A program made the position numbers and the translations under genes. Below the pieces are notes generated by a model. That model searched no databases, was not told the origin of the DNA, and saw nothing but the letters and a program-made list of their open reading frames with translations. 64,000 bases of DNA from Acanthamoeba sp. SK_2022b (Eukaryota > Discosea > Longamoebia > Acanthamoebidae): contig JANDJZ010000073.1 of NCBI GenBank assembly GCA_027943245.1, forward strand, positions 1 through 64,000. Direction: 5' to 3'. Shown piece after piece: positions 12,344-24,484 of this stretch; position 1 is the first letter of the stretch, and every line of letters starts with the position of its first letter.

Positions 12344-13385
12344 GCACGCCAGATACACGCGCGCACACATCGGTACCGTTTTGATAGATCGAGGCTTTCC
12401 CAGGTGTGCGCCTCAGTCTCGGCGCTGCTGCTGTTCTTGTTGTTCCGTTGGCTTCGCCGAGCATCGCTGGCCTCGAGTTCGTTCGGTTTCTTGATGACGT
12501 TCATCGCCTCCTCCTCCCTGCGAATGAGGTTGGGGCTTTCGCTCCCCATCGCCATGCTCCTCCGTTTGGCCCGATCGTCCTCGCTGTCCGACTTGCCGCT
12601 CCTGCTGATGGGCGACGAGCTGGGTTTGCCCAGTCGATCCATGCTCGCACTCCTCCGTCTTGTACGGACATGCCTCTCGCGTTCCAGATCCTCCATCTCC
12701 TTCTCTTTACCCTTCTCTTTGGTGTCCCTGTCCCTGTCCTTCGCTTTCAGTGTCTTCTCTTTCTCCTTTTCCTTCTCGGCCCTGGCTCTCTCCTTTTCGT
12801 CTTCTTTCGCTCTTCGCCGCTCTTCGTTCTTTCGTTTGGCCTTCTCCTTGCTCTCCGACTTGGCTCCATCGCCCTTTGGCGAGCGCGGACTGCCGATGCC
12901 GGCCAGCAGGGAGCGAAGCTCGGTCTCGCCGCTGCGCCTGCCTGACTCAAGGAACACTCCCAGGCTTCGCCTTCTCGTCTTTCTCTCTTCTCTATCCTTC
13001 TTCTTTGCCTCCGCATCTGTGGCGGCTGTGGCAGCAGGTCGCGCCGCACGTTGTCGTCCGGCTCCATCCCCGCCACTCTCGCTTTCGCTCTTCTTCGTTC
13101 TTTTCTCGCTTTCTCCGTTTTCGTTCTTCAGGTCCTCGAGGAGGGCAGCGAACGCCAGTCCATCGAACTTGCTCGGCCGCACCTTCGGCGGTGCCGCGGC
13201 CTTGGGCACCACCAACGTCCTACGCGCAAGTGACAGGCGAGGTGGGCGTTATGCAGCTCAATGCAAGAAGACGTGCATGGCCTTTGGGGGGGGGGGGGAA
13301 TAGAAAGGAGCAAAGCGTACGGGCTTGCTGGAGGCGAGGAGGCTCGGGCCCTTATTTTGTTGATTTTGAGCTTCAGTGCGTGCAT
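4712..13385 (-). CDS. Roco-family protein: LRR-Roc-COR-SAM-TKL kinase
   Basis: A very large minus-strand gene. The likely start is ATG at 13385 ([19 protein letters not shown]), spliced to a long basic Ser/Lys/Glu region (12.4-13.2 kb). LRRs follow at about 11.0-12.2 kb ([47 protein letters not shown]). The Roc GTPase has a P-loop split by an intron ([18 protein letters not shown], about 10.6-10.7 kb), [15 protein letters not shown] at about 10.05 kb, and a TxxD-like GRWGD at about 9.75 kb. COR spans about 9.5-8.5 kb. A SAM domain is spread over three exons at 8.44-8.05 kb ([43 protein letters not shown]). A Ser/Pro-rich linker of about 500 residues leads to a TKL kinase: [35 protein letters not shown]. 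Roco proteins are GTP-regulated kinases that often act in cytoskeletal signalling. I could not place the switch II DxxGQ motif. Confidence 0.88.
8263..8330. repeat. GT microsatellite in Roco SAM-domain intron
   Basis: Pure GT (CA on the coding strand) between the first two SAM exons. Confidence 0.97.
9506..9622. repeat. Hexamer minisatellite filling one Roco intron
   Basis: Repeats of CACGAC and CACGGC in mixed order over about 100 bp. The coding-strand donor GTGTCG begins it, and CAG before GCAAATCGATTGC ends it, so almost the whole intron is repeat. Confidence 0.85.
10268..10434. repeat. Compound CA/GA microsatellite in Roco intron
   Basis: CA array, CG-containing interruptions, a second CA array and a terminal GA array, within the Roc-domain region. 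Confidence 0.95.
12274..12341. repeat. CA microsatellite in Roco LRR intron
   Basis: Pure CA. A shorter CA array precedes it at 12228-12245. Confidence 0.96.
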
Positions 13386-14154
13386 GGCCGACTGCACGTA
13401 GAAAGAGAAGGAACCAAGAATGAGCATCCTATTTATTTATTATTATTGGTATTATTCTTTTAAAAGCGATTGGGCACCTCATCGAGTTGATCGACTCGAC
13501 AAAAGATGAACCGCCTCTCGTTCTACCTCTGCTCTTTCCTTTGCAATAGCAACCGGTCGCGGTCTACCCCTTTTCAAAATAAGCCAAGCCTGCGGCGCGC
13601 TCGTGTTGCCGTTGCGGCGAGCCGGAGTAACTTAGGGTAATTTCTCATTTATCTTTTTATCATCACTTGCTTGCGGCTTACCAGTTGCCTCACAAGCACG
13701 AGATGGTCTCGCCCTCGCGTGCCTCACCACAAGGTGGTTTCCTTGAAGGTCGCATTGGTCTGTGCGGGTGTGGGATCAACTTGCTTTTCCCCAGCCACCA
13801 GGAAAAGGCGCACGCAATCCCAGAAACGACTTGGGCAGCCAATAGGTTGTGGTGGCATCTAGCATTTATTGTCGGTATCTATTGCTTTCCTTCTGGTCCA
13901 CTTGCGCGAGTCCATTCTGCCTCTACTTGCCAGCAAAGCCAGGACGTTCCTTGCCTCTCCCGCTTGCGTGCTTTGCATTCCTCGATCGGTGGCTCAACCA
14001 CGACCACCAACCCACGCTTGTGTTCGTTACTTCCGGAAGTAAGAGAAGAACAAAGACAGGAGAAGAAGAGTACTGCGAGAGCCCAAAACAGAAACTAGCG
14101 CAGACGAAATCTGAAGATAACAAAATATCCAAGAGAAGAAGGATTTAGTCAAGA
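13386..14154. other. Shared upstream region of the Roco and RasGEF genes
   Basis: About 770 nt between divergent genes. Open frames here show no recognisable domain. It should contain both promoters, and I see no clear TATA box to assign. Confidence 0.5.
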
Positions 14155-17100
14155 ATGTATAGCTATAGTGCGGGGTCGACTGAAGGACGGGAACCGCCCT
14201 TCGACTCGGCTGCCGCAACTTCGCCACCAAACCCGACACCAAGCGCCGCTGCGCTAACTCCTTCAGCTTTGGCGTCGTCAACCTCCCAATCCACGCCCAC
14301 CACCACAACGGCGGCAATGCCCATGGCCGACCCTGGCCTGGTGGCGTCAGTTAAGTTAGTGGCGTCTGCTCTGCACGACCCAGGGTGCGGACTGGCGGTG
14401 ACCAAGATGAAACACCTCACCAAACAGAACCTCCTCAACAAAATCAAAAAGACCAGAAAATTCAAAGGTGAGCCTCCCCCTCTTCGCTCTTTCTTCTCTT
14501 TCCTCCATCTTCGCTCTTTACTTCGTTGTGAGCTGTTGTGTCCCAACTAAATTTGAGGCATGGCGCCGTACCGGCATGCCAAAATTATTGGTGTCTTGTT
14601 TTATGGGCCCATGGTCCATGTTGGTGGTCACGATCGTGTCTGATGGTGTCTGTTGGAACATATGGGTCAGGTTCCGAGGCCGTAGAGTGGATCAAGGCCA
14701 ACTTTGGCATCACGCGAGAAGAAGCTCATTGGATTGGCCAAACCCTGTTCGAGTGGGAGTACATCCTCTCCAAGTCGCAGTCTGACTTTCTTGACGGCAG
14801 CTTCAATTACTTCTTTCAGGTACAGTGGTCCAGAGGCAGCGCGGTCCTGTGCATCGCATGCGTTGTTTAATAACAGCAAAATACTGGATTGGGTGGAGAG
14901 CAGGAGGTCGAAGGCGCCTTTGACGACTCGGCCAGCGCTTCGCCAAAGAAGGTCGGCCAAGCAGTGGCCCATCTGCTTTCCCTCTACACACAAGTCGAAG
15001 GCGATCTGCGCACGCCCAAGGTGAGGCCACCATAAATGTGAGCAAGCGCACGCATGTATAAAGTCGCGCTGACGCTGCCGATGTATGCAGGGATCGTTTC
15101 TGATGGGACTCTCGCCCGAGGCGCGCGAAGAATACGAGGCGCGACAGCTCGAGCGGCTGGTCGCCGCGCAGGCCGCGCAGGCCGATGTCACCTCGACGCG
15201 CGAGCGCAAGGACTCGTTGGCCGGCGAGACTGGATCCGCGGGCTGGCTAGGCCGCAACATGCGCAAGATGCGAGCCAAGCGCGAACGCTCGTTCGACGAC
15301 CGGGACCGCACCGTCGATCGTGAGTCCTCGTTCGACTTCTCCCTGTCGACGTCGCCTGGTGGCAGCGAACGAATACTCGATGCGGGCGACGAAGGCAGCG
15401 GCAGCGGCGGTCGTGCACGGTTCGACGGCTCGAAGTCTATGGGACACAGCAGCAGTGGCGGCGGCTTGGGCGCATTGGGGACCGGAGGCTTCGGTATCGA
15501 GTCCGAGCGCATGCCATCGCAGGGGACCTCCGCGGCTACTGGCGTATGGGCGGTGGAGGATGACTCGGCCGAGATCCGTTACATGCCGGCGGCGAGCCCG
15601 TCCGAGGTGCCCCGCGTCAAGGCCGCCACAGCCGACAAGCTCGTCGAGTGGCTCACCACGCCCAAGTACTCGGATGCCAAATTCAGGGATGCGTTCATGC
15701 TCACCTACAGGTCGTTCATGACCCCGCAAGAGCTGCTCCGCAAGCTGCTACACCTCTACATCGGCAAATTCACGCCGCCAGACCCCTACCTCACCGACGA
15801 GGAGCGGGAGCAGCAGCTGCATCTCGTCCGCATCAAGTACGTCTGCCGCAGCCCCGATCGCGAACCGCTCGGTTGTCACGGCGTTAACGCATCACGCGCA
15901 TTTGCAGAGTGGTGATGGTGCTCAAGCACTGGATGAAGGAGCACGGCTACGACTTCCGCAAGGAGGGCCGGGATTCCGGTTCCGGTGACATCATGTATGA
16001 ACTCGAGGTACGCGTCGAGTTTTCCCTCGGCTCTCTGGACACCCGCCGTCGTCGTGCCCTGCGAGTGTGTAGGTCTCACGATTGTCCTTCATTGGCTAAT
16101 CTCTCACTCGCGCTGTTGACTCCAGTCCTTCATCACGGACATCCTGCCGCTCTACATGAAGCCTGCGGCTGAACAACTCCGAAAGACGTTCGAAGTATTT
16201 CCCCCCGACAAGCTGCTCAATGGCCATCATTCATTCGCTTATTGAGTTGCGTGCATTCGACACGACAGGCGTGGGAGGCTGACTACCAGGCGAAGAAATC
16301 GAGCCAGGAGCTGTCGCCTCCCTCGGTGAGTCCGACAAAGGTCAAGGAGCTGAACATCGACGACGCCGACGTGACGATCCTCGCCCAGCAAATGTGTCTC
16401 CTTGGTGCGCTGTCCACGAGACATCGCACATGTTCGGCCAGTCATGTCGTGACGCTGACAAGCCTTTTCTCTCTCTCTCTCTCTCTCTCGCTATCTGACA
16501 GAGCATGAATTGTGGCGAAAGATTCGACCGAGCGAATGCTTGAACAAGGCGTGGTCGAACAGCAAGCAGAAGCACATCACCTCCCCCAACATCCTCGCCA
16601 TCATCAAGCGTTTCAATATGGTACCCTCACATCAGCAGGCTTATTCTTATTATTTTATTTTCATTTTTTTACTCACGAAAAAAGCTCCGACGTTGAGCTT
16701 CAACTCCGAATTACTCTCACGCTTATAACGAACCTCATGCCAGATGAGCGCCTGGGTCACCTCACAAGTGGTCAACAAGGTGAAGCTGACAGACCGCGTC
16801 AACACCATCAAGAAGTTCATCTCGCTCGGCAAGGTACCGCACGGCACCCGTCCAGTTCAGCACAGCACCTGACCCCCATTCCTCTTCTTCTCTTTTCTAC
16901 AGAAATTGGCGGAATGCAACAACTTCAACGGAGTGATGCAAATCATGTCTGGCCTCCATTCGTCGCCAGTCGCTCGGTTAAAGAAGTCGTGGGAGGTACG
17001 TCCAGCTCACATGGCGAAATCAACGCCAACCATTAATTGGCTTCGAACCGCAGGTGATCAACAAGGAGGCCGAGTGGGAGAGCGCGGTCAAGTTCCTCGA

Positions 17101-17233
17101 GGAGCTGACCTCGCACGACTCCTCCTACAAGCTCTACCGCCAGGCCCTCCATGGCTCCGTGCCGCCCTGCGTTCCCTACCTCGGTACGCCAACCCGATGC
17201 GCCCTCTGCGCCGACTGCCCGTTGACTCTGTGT

Positions 17234-17271
<38 letters not shown>

Positions 17272-17284
17272 GTGTGTGGTGTGT

Positions 17285-17318
<34 letters not shown>

Positions 17319-19243
17319 GGCGGGTGCGGCAGGCGTGTATCTGACTGATCTGACATTCATCGAGGACGGCAACCCAAATACGGTGGACGACCTGATCAAC
17401 TGGAACAAGAGCCAGATGATCGCCGCGGTCATCACTGAGATCCGATTCTACCAGACCCCGTCCTACACCTATCCAGTACTGCATGCGCCCCGCATAGACG
17501 TGTGGCACCAGCTGCTCACCTGTGGCCGTGTGTTGCTGTGCTGTCGTCATCACCAGCTCGTGCCGGAGATCCGCGATATGTTGCAGGATATGCCGCCGGT
17601 GGAGGATGAAGCCGTGGCCTACACCCTCTCCCTCAAAGTGGAGCCCAGGTCAGTATTAATCTTTTAAACATTATTTTCTTTTGCTTATTTATTTATATAT
17701 TAATTAAGAAATTGGATTGTTTATTATCTCCGATGTATTTGTGTATTGTGGGGTCAGGGACACCACGGAGGCCATCGAGACGCTGCTCATGGAAGAGGCC
17801 AAGCTCAAGCAGCAGGTCCAGCAGCTTCAAGTTCGCATCGCCGATCTCGAGATGGAGAACAGGAGGTAACGCGCGTTCACATGAATTCCCACGCTCCGCG
17901 ATCACATGCGCTAACACTGGACGATGGGCAGGCTGAACGAACAGAATGCGCACCTGATGGACGTCGTGAAGGACGCCCACCGAAAGAACTCGCGGCGTGA
18001 GGCTGGCCCCATCGTCGGCGAACAGCGCGAGCAGGGCGAGGGCAGCAGGATCGGAAGCGGGGCGTCCGCCAGTAATCGCGCCCTGCGAAGTACGTTGCCA
18101 ACATAGCCTTCATTCGTTGCATTCGTATAAGCTCACTGGCACGCCATTTTTATTTTTATTATTATTATTATTATTAATTTTGAATATAATCTAGAGAGCA
18201 AGGACGCGATTTTCTTCGACAAGGTGAAGCGGACGGCCGCCCCGGCCAGCAATCCGTTCGAGAAGGAACAGCAAGAGGTCGCAAAACGCGTCGATTCCAA
18301 GGAGGCCAGCGGCGCCACGGCTGCCGTCTGGTCGTCGCCATCGCTGCCCTCGGAACTCACTGCCAACTCCGCCACCGCCACAGCGTCCTCTGCGCAGCCG
18401 CTCTCGCCGCCCGTGAACGGCAAGCGGGCCGGCGTCTTGCTGGACAGCGCCAGCGTGGCCAAGAGCTTGACCGCCGGCGGGGAAGAAGCCACGCCATCAC
18501 CGCCCGCTGCCTCCGCCCAGCAGGCATCGACTCCAGTTGCATCGGCGACAGCAGCGCAGCAGAGGCCACAGAGGCCCACGGCCCCCAAGCCGCTGGTGCG
18601 GGCCATCTCCAACGCCGCGCTCAAGCCCACCTCGCCGCTGCCACCGCCGCCCGCCTCGACCTCGACAATCAGCGACAAGACCAAGTCGGCATCGACCCCC
18701 GACCTGCCCTCCCTCATCGCCTCGCCCTCGGAACAGACGACGACGTCGCTGGCCTCATCGTCCTCGCTGCCTTCGTCGCCCTCGGCCCAGCCCGCCTCGT
18801 CGTCGGTGCCCCCGATTCGGCCCGGCTTTGCGCAACCGGGCGTCGTGCCACGGCCGATCCCCATCCCCGCGCCGTTGTCTCCCCGCTCGGCCGCGGCCGC
18901 CCAGCAGGGCAGCCCTGTGTCGCCGACCTCGCCCACGTCGTCCACCGGCTCGGGTGGCTCTTCTCGGCGCCGCCCGTCGCGGCCTCGCCCCTTGGCGCCA
19001 CCGCCGACCGCGCCCGTGACCGTCACTCCAGCGTCGCCACCGGCCGCCGCGCCTTCGCCGCTGCTGGCCACCGGCGCGTCGGCCGGCTCGTTCCTGGCGC
19101 CGCTCAGGCCGCAGCCGGGCCGACACACCTCCGCCGGAGGACCGCCGCCCGTGCCGCCTCTCCCCTCGCTTGCCGACGCCGCCGCCGCCGCCGGGGCCTC
19201 CCCCACCCTGCGACCTATCACACCAGGGCGCCCGATCGACTGA
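14155..19243 (+). CDS. DEP domain-containing Ras guanine nucleotide exchange factor
   Basis: Multi-exon plus-strand gene starting MYSYSAGSTEGREPP and ending ITPGRPID. An N-terminal Pro/Thr/Ala-rich region leads to a DEP domain (14.67-14.82 kb: SEAVEWIKANFGITREEAHW, then FLDGSFNYFF). The RasGEF-N domain follows (15.59-15.84 kb: VEWLTTPKYSDAKFRDAFML, YRSFMTPQELL). The catalytic CDC25 domain runs over small exons at 16.1-17.65 kb (LAQQMCLLEHELWRKIRPSE, KKFISLGKKLAECNNFN, VPYLGVYLTDLTFIEDGNPN). A coiled coil follows at 17.76-17.99 kb (LKQQVQQLQVRIADLEMENR), then a Pro/Ser/Ala-rich tail of about 340 residues. It should load GTP on a Ras or Rap GTPase. DEP domains usually target membranes or receptors. 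One intron contains CT/GT arrays. A poly(A) signal AATAAA lies at 19306. Confidence 0.92.
16468..16489. repeat. CT microsatellite in RasGEF intron
   Basis: CT repeat forming the polypyrimidine tract next to an acceptor. Confidence 0.9.
17234..17317. repeat. CT/GT microsatellite in RasGEF intron
   Basis: CT array followed by GT array in the intron before VYLTDLTFIEDG. Confidence 0.95.
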
Positions 19244-19556
19244 CCCCCCCCCCCGAGGGGGCCGGCCTGAGATGTACCACCACACACCCAACTGCGTGTT
19301 TGCCTAATAAACTATCAACGAAAATGAACGAACAAGCGCTTCGCGATCACTGCGCGTCGTGGGCAATGCTGCATCCGCCACACATTGAGCCCGCTCAGGA
19401 GAGCAGACAGCTGCACTTCTCCTGGATCTGCCCCTGGAGGGGCGTCGGCCTATGTACCACCACACTCAAGAGGCTGTGTCGCAACTTGGGTATGATGCTC
19501 AGCGCCATAACTTGTGAAGTAGCTCTTACAATTTATTGGGCCTTAGGGTGGTGTGC
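19244..19556. other. Convergent intergenic region with two related C-rich/G-rich hairpin copies
   Basis: Holds the RasGEF 3' UTR and AATAAA (19306-19311). Two related segments near 19250-19285 and 19430-19465 each contain a CCCC...GGGG inverted repeat followed by ATGTACCACCACAC. No ORF is supported. Confidence 0.5.
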
Positions 19557-20468
19557 CTACAAGAAGAGCCTGGCATACCATGACAAAGCACGGCTGCCAC
19601 TGCTGAATTCGATAGGAGAGGGCGAGCTGGAGGGCGAGCTTGAGGGCGAGCTCGAGGAGGAAGGCGAGTTCGAGGGGGATGGCGAGTTCGAGGGTGAGGG
19701 CGTGGGTGTGCTCGTGGGCGAGACTGAGATCGAGGGCGTGGGGGAGGAGGTGGGTGAGCGAGTTGGAGAAGGTGTGGGGGTGCCTGTGGGAGAGCTGGTG
19801 CGGCTCGGGGAAGGCGTGGGTGTGGTTGTGGTAGATGGAGAGGCCGAAGGTGTAGATGTTGGCACAGCGCAGGTCCCGTTGACCTCCGTGCGCATGGGGC
19901 CAAAAAACGAAGTCCAAGTCCCTGCTCCTGACACACAGTTGGCGTAGCTATCCGAACAGCTAATAGCGCTACTTCCCTCGGTACTAATCTCCATTGCGTA
20001 GACTCCATCTCCCGCCAGTACGCAGATGACAAGGTAGTAGGTCTTGGTCGGGTCAAGAGGAGTCAGGTAAGGGAAGACGGCGTCCACCTTGACCCAATCC
20101 TGAGTGGTTCCAACACCGGTGACGCTCACCGAAGCCCTCACAACGGCACTAGAAACGTCGTAGATGACACCAGTCGTTGTAGGAGGAGTGCCCGAGTTAT
20201 AGTAGAGGTAGTAGCTAAAAGATGAGATGGCACCCATGCCGGTGAAGCTGTTTCCCCGACATACGGTTGAAGAACCCCACCCCGTCCCTGCCGCACCACC
20301 AAGGACAGTAGTGAAGGGATCACTTCCAGATTGGCACACAGTTACGGGACTTGCTTGGCCGAAGGAGAGGAGGAACAAAGCGATGAAGGCTGCAGTCGCG
20401 AGCCTCGTCGTTTTTGCCCATTGTCGTGGTGTGGCCCGTGATGGACAGCAGATTGGCAGGTTGGCCAT
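19557..20468 (-). CDS. Secreted protein with signal peptide and Ser/Thr/Pro-rich tail
   Basis: Single open frame of 303 codons from ATG at 20468. The N-terminus has a hydrophobic segment (TAAFIALFLLSFGQA) that predicts a signal peptide. A beta-rich ectodomain of about 170 residues contains six or more Cys (TVCQSG, STVCRG, AISCSDSYANC, NGTCAVP). The region FTGMGAISSFSYYLYYNSG...YYLVICVLAGDG resembles a jelly-roll or DUF-like extracellular module, but I cannot name it. From about residue 205 the sequence is Ser/Thr/Pro repeats (SPSPTRSPTSS), a likely O-glycosylated stalk, ending ALSWYARLFL. No clear membrane anchor is visible, so it may be secreted or cell-wall/cyst associated. Confidence 0.72.
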   Translation of the reverse strand: MANLPICCPSRATPRQWAKTTRLATAAFIALFLLSFGQASPVTVCQSGSDPFTTVLGGAAGTGWGSSTVCRGNSFTGMGAISSFSYYLYYNSGTPPTTTGVIYDVSSAVVRASVSVTGVGTTQDWVKVDAVFPYLTPLDPTKTYYLVICVLAGDGVYAMEISTEGSSAISCSDSYANCVSGAGTWTSFFGPMRTEVNGTCAVPTSTPSASPSTTTTPTPSPSRTSSPTGTPTPSPTRSPTSSPTPSISVSPTSTPTPSPSNSPSPSNSPSSSSSPSSSPSSSPSPIEFSSGSRALSWYARLFL

Positions 20469-20692
20469 GATGTTCTGAAGCAGAGCTGGTTGTTCTTTTC
20501 TTCACCGCTGTCCCCTTTTCCTGTCCCTGCCAAGAAAGGAAGGTGGAGAGGCCTAATCTGGAGGGATCGGCGTTACCAGAACTCCACCATTCTTAAAGAT
20601 CCCCTTGATCGCCGCAATGTTTTGAAGGAACCTTTTTTGGTCGAACACATGGAACCGATGAGCCAATGCGGACCGATGCATCTGCCACCTCT

Positions 20693-23600
20693 TTATTGTA
20701 GAACGACAAATCTCTTACCTGCCTGCTCGAACTTGGTGGCGATGACGCACGACGACTCAAAACTGTCCGTTGCGTCAATGTCCTGCCAAGTCGAACGCAG
20801 GGTGAGCAGAAACACGTGGCTCATTTATGTGACCGCAATACCTTTTTCCCGATGCCAACGGCTGTGGCGATCCAGAGACCGATAATGGCCACGGCCAAGC
20901 CCACCTGCAGGATCCACAGGCACACCTTCACCACCAACGGCGGTTGCTGTCACGTTCGTTCCCCAGCCACGCGTAAGTAGGGTGTGACACATGGGTGCGG
21001 CCCTACAGTTACGAGGCGGTACCGATGGCGACCGGTTGTTCATCCATGGGATCTTATTCTCTGGCGAGAAGTCCGTCATTTCCGTGCTCCCGTCATTGTC
21101 GACCCGCTGGTAGGTGAAGCCCGGCCCTCCAAGCCACGAACCCCACGGCGCAAACCATCGCAGCACTTCGTGCACCAGGAACAGCGCGATCATGGTTCCA
21201 ATGGCCACGCCGTAGGTCACCTGGGCCCATCCAAATGGTTCACCAGTGCTCCCGGTGGGATCGTGCCTTCGGGGGAGCGAGCGTACCATGACGTAGGTGG
21301 GGACGCAGTAGAGGGCGAGGCCCAGGTAGACCTCGACTAGACCCAGAAGGACCATCGCCTTGCCGAACCATCCGTGGGCCGCACCAATTAGGTAGGCCAC
21401 CCAGTTTGGATCACGGTCTGAGTAGACAGAGAGCTTCTGTTAGGGCAGACATCAGGATAGAGGATGAGCGCGCCCTACATTTCTTGAGGAAAAACTCGCC
21501 CACAACGCCTAAGATGGGCAGAAAGAACGAGCAGATGAACATGATGATGCCTATGATCTCATGCGCTGTGGCGTACACCCACGAGTAGTGGTAAGTTAGC
21601 AGAAACCAGGCGATCAACTGCTGCACAGATACCTCCTTTGAAGTGGGCGGCCTGTCGGTAGCTTACATAGTCCACGATAAGGGCGAAGGCGATGAGGTTG
21701 ACCACGAATGTGAGAACCCCCAGGAAGCCGTGGAGGTGCACCCACACGTAGCCGTGCAGGACCCACTTGCCCTGAGGCGTCTTGCAATACCTGATGTTTG
21801 ATGTTTGTATGTGTGAGCGCGCTTGGTGTGTCGGTAGTTCTCTGCGCTGTAAGCTGTAGGCGGAGAGTTTTAACCTTGCGATGAAGGCACCGGCCACAGC
21901 CACCAGACCCCAAGTGAATAGCATTAGGATCCCGTGCGCCTTGCGCCTATCATCGGTAAGGATGACGTCGGAGGTGGCCCCAGTCAAGAAGTTGACAGCA
22001 ACCACTCCTCTCTGGAAAGGGAGTGTTCAGGTTATGCTCGTGGACAGAATATATTGTATCGTACCGTGTTGGCTGCGTGTTGACAGAAATCAGGACAGTC
22101 CCTCTCAGCAAGAGAGCGCTTGCTAGAGGTGTAATACGCCCACATGAGCCTCTGACACACAGCAGTACAAGCCACTTTAGTTATTTTACTGCTGGTGTCT
22201 ATTGACACTGACCTACGCACCATTCCGTTCGTGTTTATGACGTTGTCGCCTACGGTATCGCCGGTGTCGAGGAGTCGTCGCACTCGACAAGTGGACCAGC
22301 CATCAACGGCTACCATGACCGAGCAAGCAAAGATACCAAAGGTTACTCCCGCACAGTGAGGACAGATGTTTTCGGCAGGGCGTACTCTCGGATGAGATGA
22401 GCTCTACGTCCTGGCTGGCATCTGCCTGGGGGGTTTGGTGGGCCGTGGCCTTCCTGTCGACAACTATGCCCGCGCCACTCCTGTGGTTGGGACGTGAATG
22501 TAGTCTCGAGCCTGGTCATGGCGACGGTGATAACACCTAAAGGGAACGTACTCATTGAAGGAGCACCATATTATGTCCCCTCCAATCATGCTGTCATATA
22601 TATTGATGCCCAAGGCCCACCAAGACGTGGTGCGAGCAGATACGTTGAACTCCATCTCTGCGCAGTCAAACCCATAACACAGGATTGAGAAATTGACCGT
22701 TAAGAGGAGGAGCAGGAGGGCACGTACTGGTGCCAGATTCGATGAGTGCCCAGTAGACCTTCCAAGTGTTGTCCGGGTTCTGGTAGAAGCCCGTCGCTGT
22801 ACCGTTGTTGGTGGGAGCGGCGGCACCGCACGTCCCTGATGGTTAAGGTAAGCCAAATTCTTCTCGAGAACAGCGCACGCCCGTACATTGCTGCAGACCG
22901 AACTGAATGAGACTGGCAGAGTTGGTTCCGACGATGTGCTGCGCGGTGCCATCTACCGGGGCGAAGTTCGAGAAGCTTTGCGGAATCTGAGGGCACCGTG
23001 AGAGCTCGCCTATGAACTGCTGTTAAAGCGTACATACCCCGGGACCAAGGGCGTGAATGACATATTGAGCTGAGTCGGGAGTGATGGGCCGATCGGTGGC
23101 GTCTGAGGTCACGAGCTCTCGTCGATACCTGAGCCACTTGTATCCATTGAGCTGTAACAAAAGGAGATTAGGGCTCAACAACGTCAATCGTCTAATAGCT
23201 TAGGGCGGCACCGTGCCAAAGCCAATGGCGGTTAGACTTCCGACCGCGTCGAGTGCGGGCCTGTTCATGGCGGTACAGATGAGTGAGTGCTCCCACACTA
23301 CAACACATGGATGTTGGTGTTTGTACTGGCTCCTATTAGAAATTGTGTAATCACCCACACATCCGCCAAGCGCTGCGCAAGCGGCCAGGTCGGACCCCAC
23401 CCATCCCACCCACGCGTCGGATGTGTTGCCATTTCCACCTGCGTTGAGCGGTCTATCAGTGCCAGTTCGAAACCCGAAACAGAGACTACGCGTACCGCTC
23501 TGCATTAGGCCGTTTGCAGAAAGACCAACTCCCATCCACCCTGGAGCCTGTATTGGTTGTTGTGAGGTGCGGGGAGTACACAAGCAAGAACACAACTCAC

Positions 23601-23950
23601 CTTGGCAGCCACTCCTATCTCGATATGAGTGTCGATGATGGACCAATAGAGCCTACACCCCACACGTAACAGGTGGGTCCAGCACAACAAAAATTCGTTG
23701 GGGGCGACATGGCGAACCTGTAGTCATATTCGACACCGCCCACAGTATCCGTGAGCACCACACAAGAGTCAAAGTCGGTCTGGTTCCACAGCGTGAAGTT
23801 ACCCGCTGGTTTGCAGATCGCATCAAGTTGTTAGTTGGATCATCTGCTGTGGCAGAGCCGCAGAAAGGTCTTGTCACCTGATATTCCCCGAGGCAGGGCA
23901 ACAAGGATAACACATGCGAATAGCACGAAGTTGACCAAGCGCTCGTGCAT
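20693..23950 (-). CDS. DOMON/cytochrome b561 transmembrane oxidoreductase, paralogue A
   Basis: Multi-exon minus-strand gene. I choose ATG at 23950 because it gives a signal peptide (MHERLVNFVLFACVILVALP) followed by a donor. Extracellular exons at about 23.9-23.0 kb match a DOMON domain (HIEIGVAAKV, GWMGVGLSANGLMQSG, SDAWVGWVGSDLAACAALGG). A second DOMON-like segment lies at about 22.6-22.2 kb (EFNVSARTTSWWALGINIYD). The C-terminal half (22.0-20.8 kb) is a cytochrome b561 core with four heme-ligand His candidates: KAHGILMLFTWG, WVHLHGFLGVLTF, AHEIIGIIMFIC and GAAHGWFGKAMVLLG. A fifth segment (IALFLVHEVLRWFAPWGSWL) and a last membrane helix end it. The family transfers electrons across membranes, for example as ferric reductase. 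The tail DIDATDSFESSCVIATKFEQ is shared with paralogue B. The exact stop is uncertain because a GTAAGA donor-like site precedes it. Confidence 0.85.
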
Positions 23951-24484
23951 CTCTTTGCTGCTTCGAGAGCGCCCAAACAAGAAAACGGTACATAAAGCGG
24001 GAGTTGTACCTCATAGCTGTTTTGGTAAGGGCAGGTCCGCCACGTTACACCGCAGCAACGCCTAGGCATGTTCCTTTATATCTAAAAACCGCTCTCAGCA
24101 CTCATAAAAGCGCGGTACCTCATTTGGTGGCCTTGGTGCTCCGCATACTGTGACCCCTTTCAAGGCAAATAGAACGGGTTAGTGGCAGCTCCTTCAAGGC
24201 GGGCCCACCGCGATCTCGTCCCTTGAAGAGCCCTTCCGCTGAGCCTCCCTCGTCCGCGGCGCGTAAATAAGTGTGAGAGGCACCACACCATGCCAACGCA
24301 TACCATACTGACAAAACACCGCAAACGAATAGACGACGACAGACAGGACAACACAACACGGACAGGGCATGTCGACCAACTGCTGCAACTCACAACTAAC
24401 GGCCACGCTGAGGAGAATGACGACCCACCGGCACACACGTGGATCATCGGGAAACACAACGTTCTAAAACATAGGCGGCAGTTC

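Noticed and set aside
12404..13463. Plus-strand frame of about 300 codons, Leu/Ser/Phe-rich
   Set aside because: It is the reverse of the Lys/Glu-rich Roco N-terminus.
13667..14150. Overlapping plus frames before the RasGEF gene
   Set aside because: They contain no known domain and lie in the divergent promoter region.
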